Made by a program: the position numbers and the translations under genes
Shown here: positions 9,064 to 18,073 of the stretch, in pieces
How the letters are laid out: every line of letters begins with the position of its first letter
How positions within the stretch are numbered: position 1 is the first letter of the stretch
Notes under the pieces: model-generated
Databases searched by the model: none
The model's input: the letters and a program-made list of their open reading frames with translations, nothing else
Told to the model about the DNA's origin: nothing
Source: Alteromonas sp. 5E99-2
GTDB taxonomy: Bacteria > Pseudomonadota > Gammaproteobacteria > Enterobacterales > Alteromonadaceae
Assembly (NCBI RefSeq): GCF_017368475.1
Contig: NZ_JAFNJE010000002.1
Span: 1-64,000, forward strand
Length of the DNA: 64,000 nt
Direction of reading: 5' to 3'

Positions 9064-10765
9064 AGAAATCTCGTGCAGAATCGATTACAGGTTTAACAAC
9101 GCCGGTACGAATAACAAAGTCTCCGAACCCTTCGTTTTCTTCACCAGATGTAGCCCAGTTGCCAATCAACTCATCTAACAATGACATGATTTCTGCGTGG
9201 CTAATATTCTCGCGATACATTCTGGGTATGCGAGTACCCGCTTGGTTGCCACCCAGATAGAAGTTATATTTACCAGGTCCTTTACCAACTAACCCGACTT
9301 CTGCAAGCATGGCTCTACCACAACCATTGGGGCAGCCAGTTACTCGATAGATGATGCTCTTTTCTGGAATACCGTGTTTATCTAGAATGGTTTCTAGTTC
9401 ATCGACAGCACTAGGTAAGTAACGTTCTGCTTCCGCCATCGCGAGAGGGCATGTAGGTAATGCTACACATGCCATAGACTCTAACCTTTGATTAGATACA
9501 GACGCGTTCATTAAACCGTGATCCACAGCAAGTTTTTCAATTGCTGCCTTTTGCTCTGCAGGTACACCAGCAACAATTAAGTTTTGGTTCGCTGTCATAC
9601 GAAAATCACCTTGGTGTACTTTCGCTATCTCACGACAACCCGTTTTAAGTGGTTTATCTTTAAAATCTAAAATACGGCCATTTTCGATATAGAGTGTTAG
9701 GTGATGTTTACCATCGATACCTTCTACCCATCCAAAGCGGTCACCACGTCCAGTAAATTCGAACGCTCGGCTTTCTTCAAAAGCAATGCCTGCTCTGCGT
9801 TCAACTTCTTGTTTAAAAGTGTCAACACCGACTCTTTCTAGCGTATATTTAGTTTTCGCATTCTTACGATTAACCCTGTTACCCCAATCTCGTTGAGTTG
9901 TTACAACGGCTTCAGCAACGGCTAACGTATGAGATAGAGGAATAAAACCAAAGTTATCTGCTTTTCTTGGGTAAGTTGTTTCATCACCGTGAGTCATAGC
10001 TAAGCCACCACCCACAAGCACATTGAAACCTACCAACTCTCCGTTTTCAGAAATGGCAACAAAGTTCAAATCATTGGCATGAACATCGATGTCATTTTGC
10101 GGAGGTATAACAACCGTGGTTTTAAATTTACGCGGTAAATAGCAGTCACCTAAAATGGGTTCTTCAGTAGTTTCTACTTTCTCACCATCTAACCATATTT
10201 CAGCATACGCTTTAGTTTTAGGAAGTAAATGCTCACTTATCTTTGTAGCCCAATCCCAAGCTTGTTTATGCAATACTGATTCTACTGGATTAGAGGTACA
10301 TAATACGTTTCTGTTTACGTCTCCTGCTGTGGCGATAGAATCAATACCGGCCCTATTTAGCATTTGATGCATACCTTTAATATGCGGCTTTAATACACCA
10401 TGAAACTGAAACGTTTGACGTGTTGTTAAACGAATACTTCCGTAAATTGAACTTTCTTCAGCAAATTTATCAATGGCTAACCATTGGTCTGGCATAATCA
10501 CACCACCTGGCAACCGTGCACGTAACATAACGTTGTGCATAGGTTCAAGTTTCTGCTTCGTTCTTTCATTTCTAATGTCACGGTCATCTTGCTGATACAT
10601 GCCGTGAAAACGAATTAGTTGAAAATTATCTGCAGTAAACCCACCGGTAATATCATCAGATAAATCTTGTTCAATGGTGCCTCGCAAATGCTTACTTTGC
10701 GATTTAAGACGTTCATTGTCTGCAAGTTTCCCTTCAACAATTAGAGGGCCATTAGCTTTACTCAT
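9047..10765 (-). CDS. cysI: Sulfite reductase hemoprotein subunit CysI
   Basis: CysI carries siroheme and a 4Fe-4S cluster and reduces sulfite to sulfide with electrons from CysJ. The 572-residue length matches E. coli CysI (570). Visible landmarks are the ferrite-reductase repeat [13 protein letters not shown], a matching [11 protein letters not shown] in the second half, and the four cluster cysteines in CVALPTC and CPNGCGRA, followed by [16 protein letters not shown]. Its ATG overlaps the cysJ stop by one base (TAATG). Confidence 0.97.
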   Translation of the reverse strand: MSKANGPLIVEGKLADNERLKSQSKHLRGTIEQDLSDDITGGFTADNFQLIRFHGMYQQDDRDIRNERTKQKLEPMHNVMLRARLPGGVIMPDQWLAIDKFAEESSIYGSIRLTTRQTFQFHGVLKPHIKGMHQMLNRAGIDSIATAGDVNRNVLCTSNPVESVLHKQAWDWATKISEHLLPKTKAYAEIWLDGEKVETTEEPILGDCYLPRKFKTTVVIPPQNDIDVHANDLNFVAISENGELVGFNVLVGGGLAMTHGDETTYPRKADNFGFIPLSHTLAVAEAVVTTQRDWGNRVNRKNAKTKYTLERVGVDTFKQEVERRAGIAFEESRAFEFTGRGDRFGWVEGIDGKHHLTLYIENGRILDFKDKPLKTGCREIAKVHQGDFRMTANQNLIVAGVPAEQKAAIEKLAVDHGLMNASVSNQRLESMACVALPTCPLAMAEAERYLPSAVDELETILDKHGIPEKSIIYRVTGCPNGCGRAMLAEVGLVGKGPGKYNFYLGGNQAGTRIPRMYRENISHAEIMSLLDELIGNWATSGEENEGFGDFVIRTGVVKPVIDSARDFYDSAS

Positions 10766-12588
10766 TAGTAAACATCCTTCTGATAACGTTTTGCTTTTCG
10801 AAGTGCTACTACATATTGTTTCGCTTCTTCATCAGATTTATTGCCGTACTTTGCAACCAGATCAATTAATGCTTGTTCTACATCTTTCGCCATATGATTA
10901 GCATCGCCACAAACATAGAAATGTGCACCTTTTTCTAGCCACTTATACACTTCTTCGCCATGTTCTGCGAGTCTGTGTTGAACGTAAATTTTCTGTTCTT
11001 GATCACGGCTAAACGCTAACGTTAATCGAGTTAATAAACCGGATTTTTTATAACCTTGCCATTCTGTTTGATACAAGAAATCTTGGGTAAAACTAGGGTT
11101 ACCAAAGAACAACCAGTTTTCACCTGATGCGCCTTGTGCATCTCTGTCTTGAATAAAGGACCTAAATGGTGCGATACCAGTACCTGGACCTACCATAATA
11201 ATCGGCGTTTCTGGGTTTTCAGGTAACCTGAAGTGTTGATTGGGTTCAATATAAACTTCAACCGTATCGCCTTCTTCTAGCCTACTACACAAGTAACCTG
11301 ATGCACCGCCTTGGTGACGCTTATCAAACGCTGTATAATCAACATGAGCAATAGTTAAATGAACTTCATCTTCCACTTCAGCTTGACTAGACGCAATAGA
11401 ATAGAGACGCGGAGTAAGAGGACGAAGAGCACTTGCTAATTGTTCAGCAGTTAACTGACCTGGGTACTCTCTTACAACATCAATAATCTGACGGTCATCT
11501 AAGTACGTTCTCAACTTAGCTTTGTCGCTAATAATATCTTGCAATGCGTCGTTTTTAATAATGTCTTGGTAAGCAGTGACAAAACCTGGGTAACTCAAAG
11601 TAAGTTCCAACTTAGCCGTTAATGCTTCGGTTAAACTTAATTCACTACCAGCAACGGTCACGCTATCATCGCCATTTGTTTTAGTTAGCTCAATAATTTC
11701 AGCAACAATTGCTGCATCATTTTTAAACCATACGCCTAAGGCATCGCCAGCTTGATATTGAATTCCACTGTCTTCAAGGCTAATTTCAATATGCTGAATG
11801 TCTTTAACACTATCACGTCCAGTAATCTTTTGAACGGTTGCTAAACTTGCGGCAAATGGCGCTTTTTTAGTATACGTTTGAACAGCATCAGCCCCGCTTA
11901 CAGAAGTCGCAGCAGCGACAGGAGCACTAGACTCGGCTTTTAGCTCGTCTTGAATTTTAGAGAGTAGCTCTTCAATCCAAGTAGCAGAGGCTGTTTCATA
12001 ATCGACATCACAATCAACACGCGGTAAGGCTGCTTTTGCACCTAACTTTTCTAAACGTTGATCAAAATCTTTTGCTGTTTGACAGAAGAATTCATAGCTA
12101 GTGTCACCCAAACCTAATACTGCATATTGCGTATTCGCTAATTTAGGTGCTTTTTTACTGGCCAAAAATTCATGTAACTCCATGGCATCATCAGGCGCTT
12201 CGCCTTCACCATGAGTACTGACAACAACCGCCAAGTGGGTTTCATTTTTAATTTGGCGAGCTTTATAATCCGCCATTGAAACCAATTTACACGTAATACC
12301 TTTGGCCTCCGCAGCAGAATGAAGCTGTGCAGCGACACCTTTTGCATTACCAGTTTGAGAGCCGTATAAGATGGTAAATGTTTTTTGTTCACCCGCGGCC
12401 GCCACCTGATTTGCAGGCTGAGCAGAAACACTGCCACCGGCTTGCGCTAATCCCGCAAGATACCCGCTGACCCATGTCAGTTGACTTGCATCTAAGCCGG
12501 CAACTGCTTGTGCAATTACAGAAAGCTGCTGTGGCGCTACAACACCAAGAGTATTCCCATTCTTTGGGGTTTGATTTTGATTCGACAT
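10765..12588 (-). CDS. cysJ: Sulfite reductase flavoprotein subunit CysJ
   Basis: CysJ takes electrons from NADPH through FAD and FMN to CysI. The 607-residue protein has an N-terminal flavodoxin domain (about 70-215; FMN loop [10 protein letters not shown] and [13 protein letters not shown]) and a C-terminal ferredoxin-reductase half (FAD motif [18 protein letters not shown], nucleotide motif [27 protein letters not shown]) ending in the aromatic pair DVY typical of NADPH-dependent members. The first 60 residues are a linker-like region. It heads the cysJIH operon; the promoter should be in the 113-base gap to 12701, where I did not recognise a CysB site. cysG is not nearby. Confidence 0.97.
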   Translation of the reverse strand: MSNQNQTPKNGNTLGVVAPQQLSVIAQAVAGLDASQLTWVSGYLAGLAQAGGSVSAQPANQVAAAGEQKTFTILYGSQTGNAKGVAAQLHSAAEAKGITCKLVSMADYKARQIKNETHLAVVVSTHGEGEAPDDAMELHEFLASKKAPKLANTQYAVLGLGDTSYEFFCQTAKDFDQRLEKLGAKAALPRVDCDVDYETASATWIEELLSKIQDELKAESSAPVAAATSVSGADAVQTYTKKAPFAASLATVQKITGRDSVKDIQHIEISLEDSGIQYQAGDALGVWFKNDAAIVAEIIELTKTNGDDSVTVAGSELSLTEALTAKLELTLSYPGFVTAYQDIIKNDALQDIISDKAKLRTYLDDRQIIDVVREYPGQLTAEQLASALRPLTPRLYSIASSQAEVEDEVHLTIAHVDYTAFDKRHQGGASGYLCSRLEEGDTVEVYIEPNQHFRLPENPETPIIMVGPGTGIAPFRSFIQDRDAQGASGENWLFFGNPSFTQDFLYQTEWQGYKKSGLLTRLTLAFSRDQEQKIYVQHRLAEHGEEVYKWLEKGAHFYVCGDANHMAKDVEQALIDLVAKYGNKSDEEAKQYVVALRKAKRYQKDVY

Positions 12589-12701
12589 AACTCGTTAGCC
12601 TTATTTTGATATAGTAAGGATAACGAGTGTTCGTTAGAATAGGAAAGAATTAATAAAACTTTTTTATTACTTAATGTGCTTAAAAATCTAAATGTAAGTA
12701 T

Positions 12702-13466
12702 TTAAAAGTGAATTTCTACACCTGCATAAAGTCCACTAAAGCTTAAATCACTAGAAATATTGTCTACATCGTCTAATTCGATAGAAATATCACGGTACCC
12801 TGCTTGCAATGTAAGATCTAGCCCTAAGCTACGAATTACATCATATTTAATACCAGCTTGGAAATCTGACAAAGCGTTTCCATCAATATCAATGTAATTT
12901 CCTTCGGCGTAAACACCTACGCCAGAAAAAGGTAAATTAAATTCAACTCGAGAATACAATAAAGGAATAATACCTGAAAAAGATTCTTCACTTTGCAAAC
13001 CAGAAACGTCGTCAGTAATGATTAAATCACCCGCTATACGTTTACCATTCAAGCCTAAATCAATACTGAACAAGTCATTATCGAAAATTTCGTAATACAA
13101 AATAAAATCAGTGGTAGCAATATCTACATCAGTAAACACGGAAGCATCAATGTCAAAGACTTCATTATTAAACGTAAATGCGGAACTAAGTTCTGTAGTA
13201 CCACTTGTTGCAAGTTGAGTATGGTTAATTTTTACGTTGGGGATTAAAGGAGCAAAGTGCTCAAACGCAACATAAAACGAACCTTGCGTTTCATCGTCGA
13301 AGTTAAACCCTTGAATTTGCAAATCTGAAGATGTTTCATCAAAAAAGGTTCCGTCTGTTTCAGCGTACCAAACTTGGGCACCTGCGTAGACACCCAGAAC
13401 CGTATCAGCATGCGTATTAATACTTGCTCCTGCAAGTGCCAGCCCTAAAAGCGTTGGAAATTTCAT
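12702..13466 (-). CDS. TIGR04219-type outer membrane beta-barrel protein
   Basis: The 254-residue precursor has a signal peptide (about 1-20, cleavage after a Thr-His-Ala stretch) followed by alternating amphipathic strands: VLGVYAGAQVWYAETDG at the N terminus, VGVYAEGNYIDIDG and a final strand ending in HF, an aromatic C-terminal residue as needed for BAM recognition. The pattern fits the TIGR04219 family of small outer membrane barrels seen in Vibrio and Alteromonadales. Function is unknown. It lies 3 bases after the DUF2333 gene on the same strand, so the two are probably co-transcribed. Confidence 0.8.
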   Translation of the reverse strand: MKFPTLLGLALAGASINTHADTVLGVYAGAQVWYAETDGTFFDETSSDLQIQGFNFDDETQGSFYVAFEHFAPLIPNVKINHTQLATSGTTELSSAFTFNNEVFDIDASVFTDVDIATTDFILYYEIFDNDLFSIDLGLNGKRIAGDLIITDDVSGLQSEESFSGIIPLLYSRVEFNLPFSGVGVYAEGNYIDIDGNALSDFQAGIKYDVIRSLGLDLTLQAGYRDISIELDDVDNISSDLSFSGLYAGVEIHF

Positions 13467-13469
13467 TTA

Positions 13470-14453
13470 TTACCCTTGATTTAAAAGTTCAGACAACTCA
13501 ATAAGCGCGGCATTTGCTCTTGATATATAATTCGCCATAACCAAGGAATGATTTGCTAGCATACCAAAACCATCACCATTAAGTATCATAGGACTCCAAA
13601 CAGTCTCTTGAGTAGATTCTAGTTCTCGAATAATTTGACGCAAGCTCACTTGCGCATTTTTTTTCTCTAGCACATCTGCAAAATCAACCTCAACGGCCTT
13701 TAAAAAATGAATCAATGCCCATGTAGCACCCCGAGCTTCATAAAAATTGTCATCGATTTTCCACCAGCTAGTACGAGTATAAAAAATAGTTGGTGATGGG
13801 GTAGATTGCATTGCAGAAGGGTCACCCGCCAAATTAGTATTTTCTCTGTTAGCGCCAACGCTAGCACTTAATTTCTGAGATAAGCTTCCCATGCGTTTTT
13901 CAACTTGCTTTAACCAATCCCGCAAATTATCAGAGCGAGTATGGAACTGGCTTGAGTCAGCGCCCTTATTGGCTAATTCCAACCTGTATTGTTTTAATAA
14001 TTGAATAGCATCTTCATATTCACCTTCAGCAGACGGCATTACCCACGCTTGGCTGTCGATGTTTAATTTCGGTTGCGCTTTAATTAGTAGTCCGTCTTCT
14101 ACAGACTGTGATTGAGAACGGCTAAAGTCTTTGCGCATTGCCAAAGCTAGATCGCGAACCATCTCTAATGCACCAAACTCCCACGCTGGCATATTGTCTA
14201 AAAAGACGCTAGGAGGAATAACATCATTAGACAAATACCCTCCCGGTTTGTGAAGCAAGGTATCCGTCACTTCAATTAAAGCGGTTGATACGACTTGGCC
14301 AGACACTAACTCATTGGTTTCTAGCTGTTCTTTTGCAACGGCAACCACATCAAACGTATCTGGCTCTCTGCTCCAATACCACCCAAGTAACCAACCAATT
14401 ACAACAATTGCAAGGGCGGCACTTCCTATCATTCGTTTAGAGATCTGTTGCAT
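13470..14453 (-). CDS. DUF2333 family membrane-anchored protein
   Basis: The 327-residue protein has one N-terminal membrane helix (about residues 9-25), then a large periplasmic domain. LHKPGGYLSNDVIPPS, MPAWEFGALEMVRDL and FYEARGATWALIHFL are conserved blocks I recognise as DUF2333, a family widespread in gammaproteobacteria with no established role. Same-strand neighbours are the TIGR04219 barrel 3 bases downstream and, upstream after 64 bases, the PspC-domain gene. The context suggests an envelope function, which is inference only. Confidence 0.85.
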   Translation of the reverse strand: MQQISKRMIGSAALAIVVIGWLLGWYWSREPDTFDVVAVAKEQLETNELVSGQVVSTALIEVTDTLLHKPGGYLSNDVIPPSVFLDNMPAWEFGALEMVRDLALAMRKDFSRSQSQSVEDGLLIKAQPKLNIDSQAWVMPSAEGEYEDAIQLLKQYRLELANKGADSSQFHTRSDNLRDWLKQVEKRMGSLSQKLSASVGANRENTNLAGDPSAMQSTPSPTIFYTRTSWWKIDDNFYEARGATWALIHFLKAVEVDFADVLEKKNAQVSLRQIIRELESTQETVWSPMILNGDGFGMLANHSLVMANYISRANAALIELSELLNQG

Positions 14454-14517
14454 CTAGCTTTTACCTACACAATAGTTCTGGAAATTTATCGTAACACACA
14501 TTCCACGCCGTAATCAC

Positions 14518-14718
14518 TCAGCTTTTCGGAACTAATATTGCGCCAATAAAATAACTTGCTAAAAACAGAGGCGGAGCAAAAACCAACCCTAGTACCGCTG
14601 CAGTTCGTACCCATAGGGTGTCAACGTTTGCTTGGCGTGCAACACCTGCACACAATCCACTAATTACCGCATTGTTCATATCTCTATGAAGTCTTTCTGT
14701 ACAAAATGATGATTTCAC
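14518..14718 (-). CDS. Small PspC-domain membrane protein
   Basis: A 66-residue protein consisting almost only of a PspC domain: CTERLHRDMNNAVISGLCAGVAR followed by VDTLWVRTAA and one long hydrophobic segment (about 38-62). PspC domains occur in inner-membrane phage-shock sensors, but here no other psp gene accompanies it. The start is GTG at 14718, preceded by AAGGAA at 8 bases. It lies 12 bases after the 41-codon gene and looks co-transcribed with it. The product may sense or report membrane stress; unproven. Confidence 0.85.
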   Translation of the reverse strand: MKSSFCTERLHRDMNNAVISGLCAGVARQANVDTLWVRTAAVLGLVFAPPLFLASYFIGAILVPKS

Positions 14719-14730
14719 AGTTCCAATTCC

Positions 14731-14856
14731 TTATTTATCTTGAGCAAATGGTTTCTTGTTGTTTAGCAATGATTCCGACATCGAAACCATTGCTGCAACA
14801 CATACAAACACCACAACAGGTAAAAACATAATGATGGTTAATGGGAAAGGTGTCAT
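14731..14856 (-). CDS. 41-residue single-span membrane protein
   Basis: A short open reading frame starts with ATG at 14854-14856 and ends with TAA at 14731-14733. It reads MTPFPLTIIMFLPVVVFVC at the N terminus, continues with a hydrophobic stretch to about residue 25, and ends with the polar, basic tail NNKKPFAQDK. A textbook AGGAGG ribosome binding site (14864-14869) lies 7 bases upstream and overlaps the stop codon of the preceding gene. The strong translation signal, hydrophobic-then-charged design and tight spacing to both neighbours argue that it is a real small membrane protein. No family is recognised. Confidence 0.7.
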   Translation of the reverse strand: MTPFPLTIIMFLPVVVFVCVAAMVSMSESLLNNKKPFAQDK

Positions 14857-14867
14857 TCCCTTTCCTC

Positions 14868-15113
14868 CTACTCTTCTTCGTCAGTGGTAGTATCTGTAAT
14901 TTCAACTCTTGTCGTTATATCACTAGCACTAACGTGATGAGCGCTATTCAAAATAGATTCTGAAATTTCATTTTGAATTTCTGATGTCGTGGCTTCAATC
15001 GCAGCTGAAACCACATGAGAAAGAAACTTATCAATACCTGCAGGAGCAGCATTAGCTGAAGCAGACAAACCAAGTGTAATAGCAGCTGTGGCGATTAAAG
15101 TGCGTGTTTTCAT
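14868..15113 (-). CDS. Small secreted/periplasmic protein
   Basis: An 81-residue precursor with a clear signal peptide (MKTRTLIATAAITLGLSASANA, cut after AxA near residue 22) and a short mature chain ending in an acidic tail of Thr, Asp and Glu. An ATG four codons upstream (15125) exists, but its second codon AGG together with the preceding G forms the GAGG ribosome binding site of the internal ATG at 15113, which is preferred. No cysteines or known domain. It precedes the 41-codon gene and PspC gene and may be in one transcript with them. Confidence 0.75.
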   Translation of the reverse strand: MKTRTLIATAAITLGLSASANAAPAGIDKFLSHVVSAAIEATTSEIQNEISESILNSAHHVSASDITTRVEITDTTTDEEE

Positions 15114-15294
15114 TGTAAACCTCATTTATTTAATTGATTCAAAGTAACTACACATTATCTATTGCCAAAACAATGCCAATAATTAAAAAACACATAAGAT
15201 ACTGATATAAAAGAAATAAATAGAAAATCAAACAAAACCATCGATTACTAGGGTTGTGAATAAAACCACATCGAAACACCTTTTAACTAAAATT

Positions 15295-15309
15295 TGGTTA
15301 TTTTAACCA
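15295..15309 (-). terminator. Weak terminator after dusA
   Basis: TGGTTA-TTT-TAACCA is a perfect 6-base-pair hairpin starting 3 bases past the dusA stop codon; read on the minus strand it is followed by AAATTTTAG. The stem is AT-rich and the T-run short, so confidence is low. Confidence 0.4.
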
Positions 15310-15311
15310 CA

Positions 15312-16313
15312 CTAAATCTTTACAACCTTTTCTCGTGCCTCTTTCACCACAGCTAAAGACTCAATTAGCACATTAGGCCGGGCATTTTTGCCCGTACCGT
15401 TTTCACTTAAATACCGTCTCCATACCTTCCCTCCAGGCTCACCTTGATATAACCCGAGCATATGCCTAATGGCATGCCAAGGCCTAAACCATTCATCTCC
15501 TTGACGTTGAATGTAATCATTCATCTGCAAAACTATGTCGTCACGAGAAGCACAGCTATAGTTAGAACACGTGAATAACTCTCGGTCTACTTGACTCAAA
15601 ATATAAGGGTTTGAATACACTTCTCTGCCCATCATTACTCCATCAACATGGCGCAGATGCTCTTTGGCTTGTTCTATTGACGTAACGCCACCATTGATAG
15701 AGACATGAAGGTGAGGCATGTTCTCTTTTAAACCATACACTCGCGGGTAGTTCAGTGGTGGAACATCGCGATTTTGCTTTGGGCTTAAACCTTGCAGCCA
15801 CGCTTTTCTCGCGTGAACAATAAAGGTATTACACCCAGCGTCAGCGACGGTTTGAATAAAATGTTGAAAGTCACGATCTTCGTCCATTTCATCAATGCCA
15901 ATTCGACACTTTACCGTTACCGGTATATCAACTTCCCTTTGCATCGCAGAGACATTTTGCCCAACCAATTCGGCATTCGCCATCAAGCATGCTCCAAACA
16001 TCCCATTTTGTACTCTGTCAGAGGGACAACCAACATTGATATTCACTTCGTCATAACCTCTTTCTTGTGCAATCACTGCACATTTAGTCATGGCTTCTAT
16101 ATCGCTACCACCAAGTTGCAAAGCAACAGGATGTTCTTCGTTGTTGTATCCAAGGTAATCGCCTTTGCCAAAAATAATCGCGCCCGTGGTCACCATCTCG
16201 GTATACAACAAGGTTTGCTTTGTCATTAATCGATAGAAATAACGACAATGACGATCGGTCCAATCAAGCATAGGAGCGACGGAGAAAGTACGATTTATTG
16301 AAGAAGAAGTCAT
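15312..16313 (-). CDS. dusA: tRNA-dihydrouridine synthase A
   Basis: DusA is an FMN- and NADPH-dependent enzyme that reduces uridine 20/20a in the tRNA D-loop. The 333-residue product (E. coli 330-345) has the TIM-barrel N terminus SVAPMLDWTDRHCRYF, EHPVALQLGG, the active site NVGCPSDRVQNGMFGACLM with the catalytic cysteine, HARKAWLQGLSPKQNR (a DusA signature), and VMMGREVYSNP for FMN phosphate binding. These DusA-specific blocks separate it from DusB and DusC. It is monocistronic; the upstream neighbour is a LysR gene on the same strand after about 100 bases. Confidence 0.96.
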   Translation of the reverse strand: MTSSSINRTFSVAPMLDWTDRHCRYFYRLMTKQTLLYTEMVTTGAIIFGKGDYLGYNNEEHPVALQLGGSDIEAMTKCAVIAQERGYDEVNINVGCPSDRVQNGMFGACLMANAELVGQNVSAMQREVDIPVTVKCRIGIDEMDEDRDFQHFIQTVADAGCNTFIVHARKAWLQGLSPKQNRDVPPLNYPRVYGLKENMPHLHVSINGGVTSIEQAKEHLRHVDGVMMGREVYSNPYILSQVDRELFTCSNYSCASRDDIVLQMNDYIQRQGDEWFRPWHAIRHMLGLYQGEPGGKVWRRYLSENGTGKNARPNVLIESLAVVKEAREKVVKI

Positions 16314-16417
16314 GGTGGCCTAACTGTTGAAATAGCTTACAAGTGCGTTCATTAAGTGATTAGTTTACCACTTTAGTTCGCATCCATGAATGTCTTCATC
16401 GCTACAACACGTATTGG

Positions 16418-17317
16418 CTAGGGATACGCTTTATGTTTTGCCAACTCAATAAGCGCTTTTAACCGGTTTGGCATGTGTCGTTTGGTCAGGTAATTTAACG
16501 TATACCGAGGTAATGGCGCGATAAAAGGTTGAAGAATAGGCACTAATGTTCCTTTATTTATTTCCTGCTCTACAAATTCAGAATAGGTGTAAATCACTCC
16601 TAATCCTGCTTCTGCGTATTTAGTAATATTCTTCAAGTCATTCACTACAACTTTGGCGTGGGGTTTAACCGAATACTCACCGTCTTCACCTATGAACTTC
16701 CATTCTGCAAGGGTTTCAGCACTGCCAAAGGCATAACAAATACCTTGGTGATCACAAAGTTCACTGGGTGTTTCAGGTATTCCTATTCGCTTTAAATAAC
16801 AAGGCGATGCCACTACTGACATAGTTATCACTGGCCCTATAGCAATAGCATAAGTATCAGGCTCTAATAAAGAATTTGCCCGAATGGTCCCATCGACTCC
16901 AGCAGTGACTAAGTTGACTTTATGAGCATCGTAAATGACTTCAACATCCACATTGGGGTATTTAGCAACATACTCCATAATGAGTTCGTTTAAAAAAAGA
17001 GGTCCACTGCTTGGAGGTGCACTAAGTCGTAATTTCCCAGACACATCAGTGTGATTATCACTCACTCCCCTCACTGCATTTTCTAAATCCACAATGGCCG
17101 GTAAGCTACGCTGAAACAACGCAACGCCATCATGGGTTAAGGATATTTTCCGCGTAGTACGTTCAAACAAGCGGACATTTAATTTATCTTCTAAGCGCTT
17201 AATCGCCTCACTAATAGAACCCGGACTCATTTGCAACTTGCTTGATGCAGCTCTAAACCCACCTTCACGGGCAACTTCGATAAATACAGACAACTCGTTG
17301 AAATAGTCATTTTTCAT
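16418..17317 (-). CDS. LysR-family transcriptional regulator
   Basis: The 299-residue protein has an N-terminal winged helix-turn-helix (about 5-64; GFRAASSKLQMSPGSISEAI, then RLFERTTRKISLT) and a periplasmic-binding-protein-like effector domain. It diverges from the GST gene at 17438 with 120 bases between; ATAG-TCTAAT-CTAT at 17368-17381 in that gap is a candidate LysR-type half-site pair. By the usual LysR arrangement it probably controls the GST and the following oxidoreductase gene. The effector is not predictable from sequence. Confidence 0.9.
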   Translation of the reverse strand: MKNDYFNELSVFIEVAREGGFRAASSKLQMSPGSISEAIKRLEDKLNVRLFERTTRKISLTHDGVALFQRSLPAIVDLENAVRGVSDNHTDVSGKLRLSAPPSSGPLFLNELIMEYVAKYPNVDVEVIYDAHKVNLVTAGVDGTIRANSLLEPDTYAIAIGPVITMSVVASPCYLKRIGIPETPSELCDHQGICYAFGSAETLAEWKFIGEDGEYSVKPHAKVVVNDLKNITKYAEAGLGVIYTYSEFVEQEINKGTLVPILQPFIAPLPRYTLNYLTKRHMPNRLKALIELAKHKAYP

Positions 17318-17437
17318 TGTTTAATATTCCGAACACTGTGATTGCTTTACGCATGTTTTCTTATTCAATAGTCTAATCTATATTGATAAATAACAAAATG
17401 TGCCCTAACTAAAACCAATGCATAACGGAGATCTTTT

Positions 17438-18046
17438 ATGAAACTTTATGACTTTCCCCTTTCAGGCCATGCCCACCGCGCAAGAGCAATGCTAAGTTTG
17501 CTAAATGTTGACTATGATCACCATGTGATGGATTTAGCCAACGGTGAACATAAAACCCCTGAATTTTTAGCCATTAATCCGTTAGGACAAGTGCCCACTC
17601 TTACTGATGGCGACGTGGTACTAAGAGATTCAACAGCAATTTTAACGTACCTTGCATTAAAATATGACGACAAACGACAATGGTTACCTGAAGATCCAGC
17701 ATTAGCCGCCCTTGTTCAATCATGGCTGTCGGTCAGTGTTCACGAAGTGTTTGATGGACCTTGTGTAAGCCGCTTAATTAAGCTGTTTGGTTATCAAGCT
17801 GATCACGCTCAGGCTGTTGAAAAAGCCCATACGGTTTTTACTACTCTGTTTGAACCTCATTTTGAAAATAATGAATGGTTAGTGGGTAACGCGCCAACTA
17901 TCGCCGATATTGCTAACTACAGTTACATTGCTCGAGTAAATGAAGGTGAAGTAAGTTTAGAAAACTATCCTAATATTAGAGCATGGCTGGTTCGCGTAGA
18001 AAGTTTAGATGGCTTTGAACAAATGCCACATGCTGCTGACGCTTAA
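17438..18046 (+). CDS. Glutathione S-transferase family protein
   Basis: A 202-residue GST with the N-terminal thioredoxin-fold domain (1-75; the cis-proline region NPLGQVPTLTDGD and the glutathione-binding RDSTAILTYL) and the all-alpha C-terminal domain (about 88-200; VGNAPTIADIANYSY is the conserved N-capping segment). The likely catalytic residue is a Ser in PLSGHAHR. A GGAG-type ribosome binding site (ACGGAG) precedes the ATG. It is followed after about 27 bases by the PNPOx-reductase-ferredoxin gene and diverges from a LysR gene, suggesting an inducible electrophile or redox-stress unit; substrate unknown. Confidence 0.92.
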   Translation: MKLYDFPLSGHAHRARAMLSLLNVDYDHHVMDLANGEHKTPEFLAINPLGQVPTLTDGDVVLRDSTAILTYLALKYDDKRQWLPEDPALAALVQSWLSVSVHEVFDGPCVSRLIKLFGYQADHAQAVEKAHTVFTTLFEPHFENNEWLVGNAPTIADIANYSYIARVNEGEVSLENYPNIRAWLVRVESLDGFEQMPHAADA

Positions 18047-18073
18047 ACTCAACAAAACTATTTGGAAACAATC

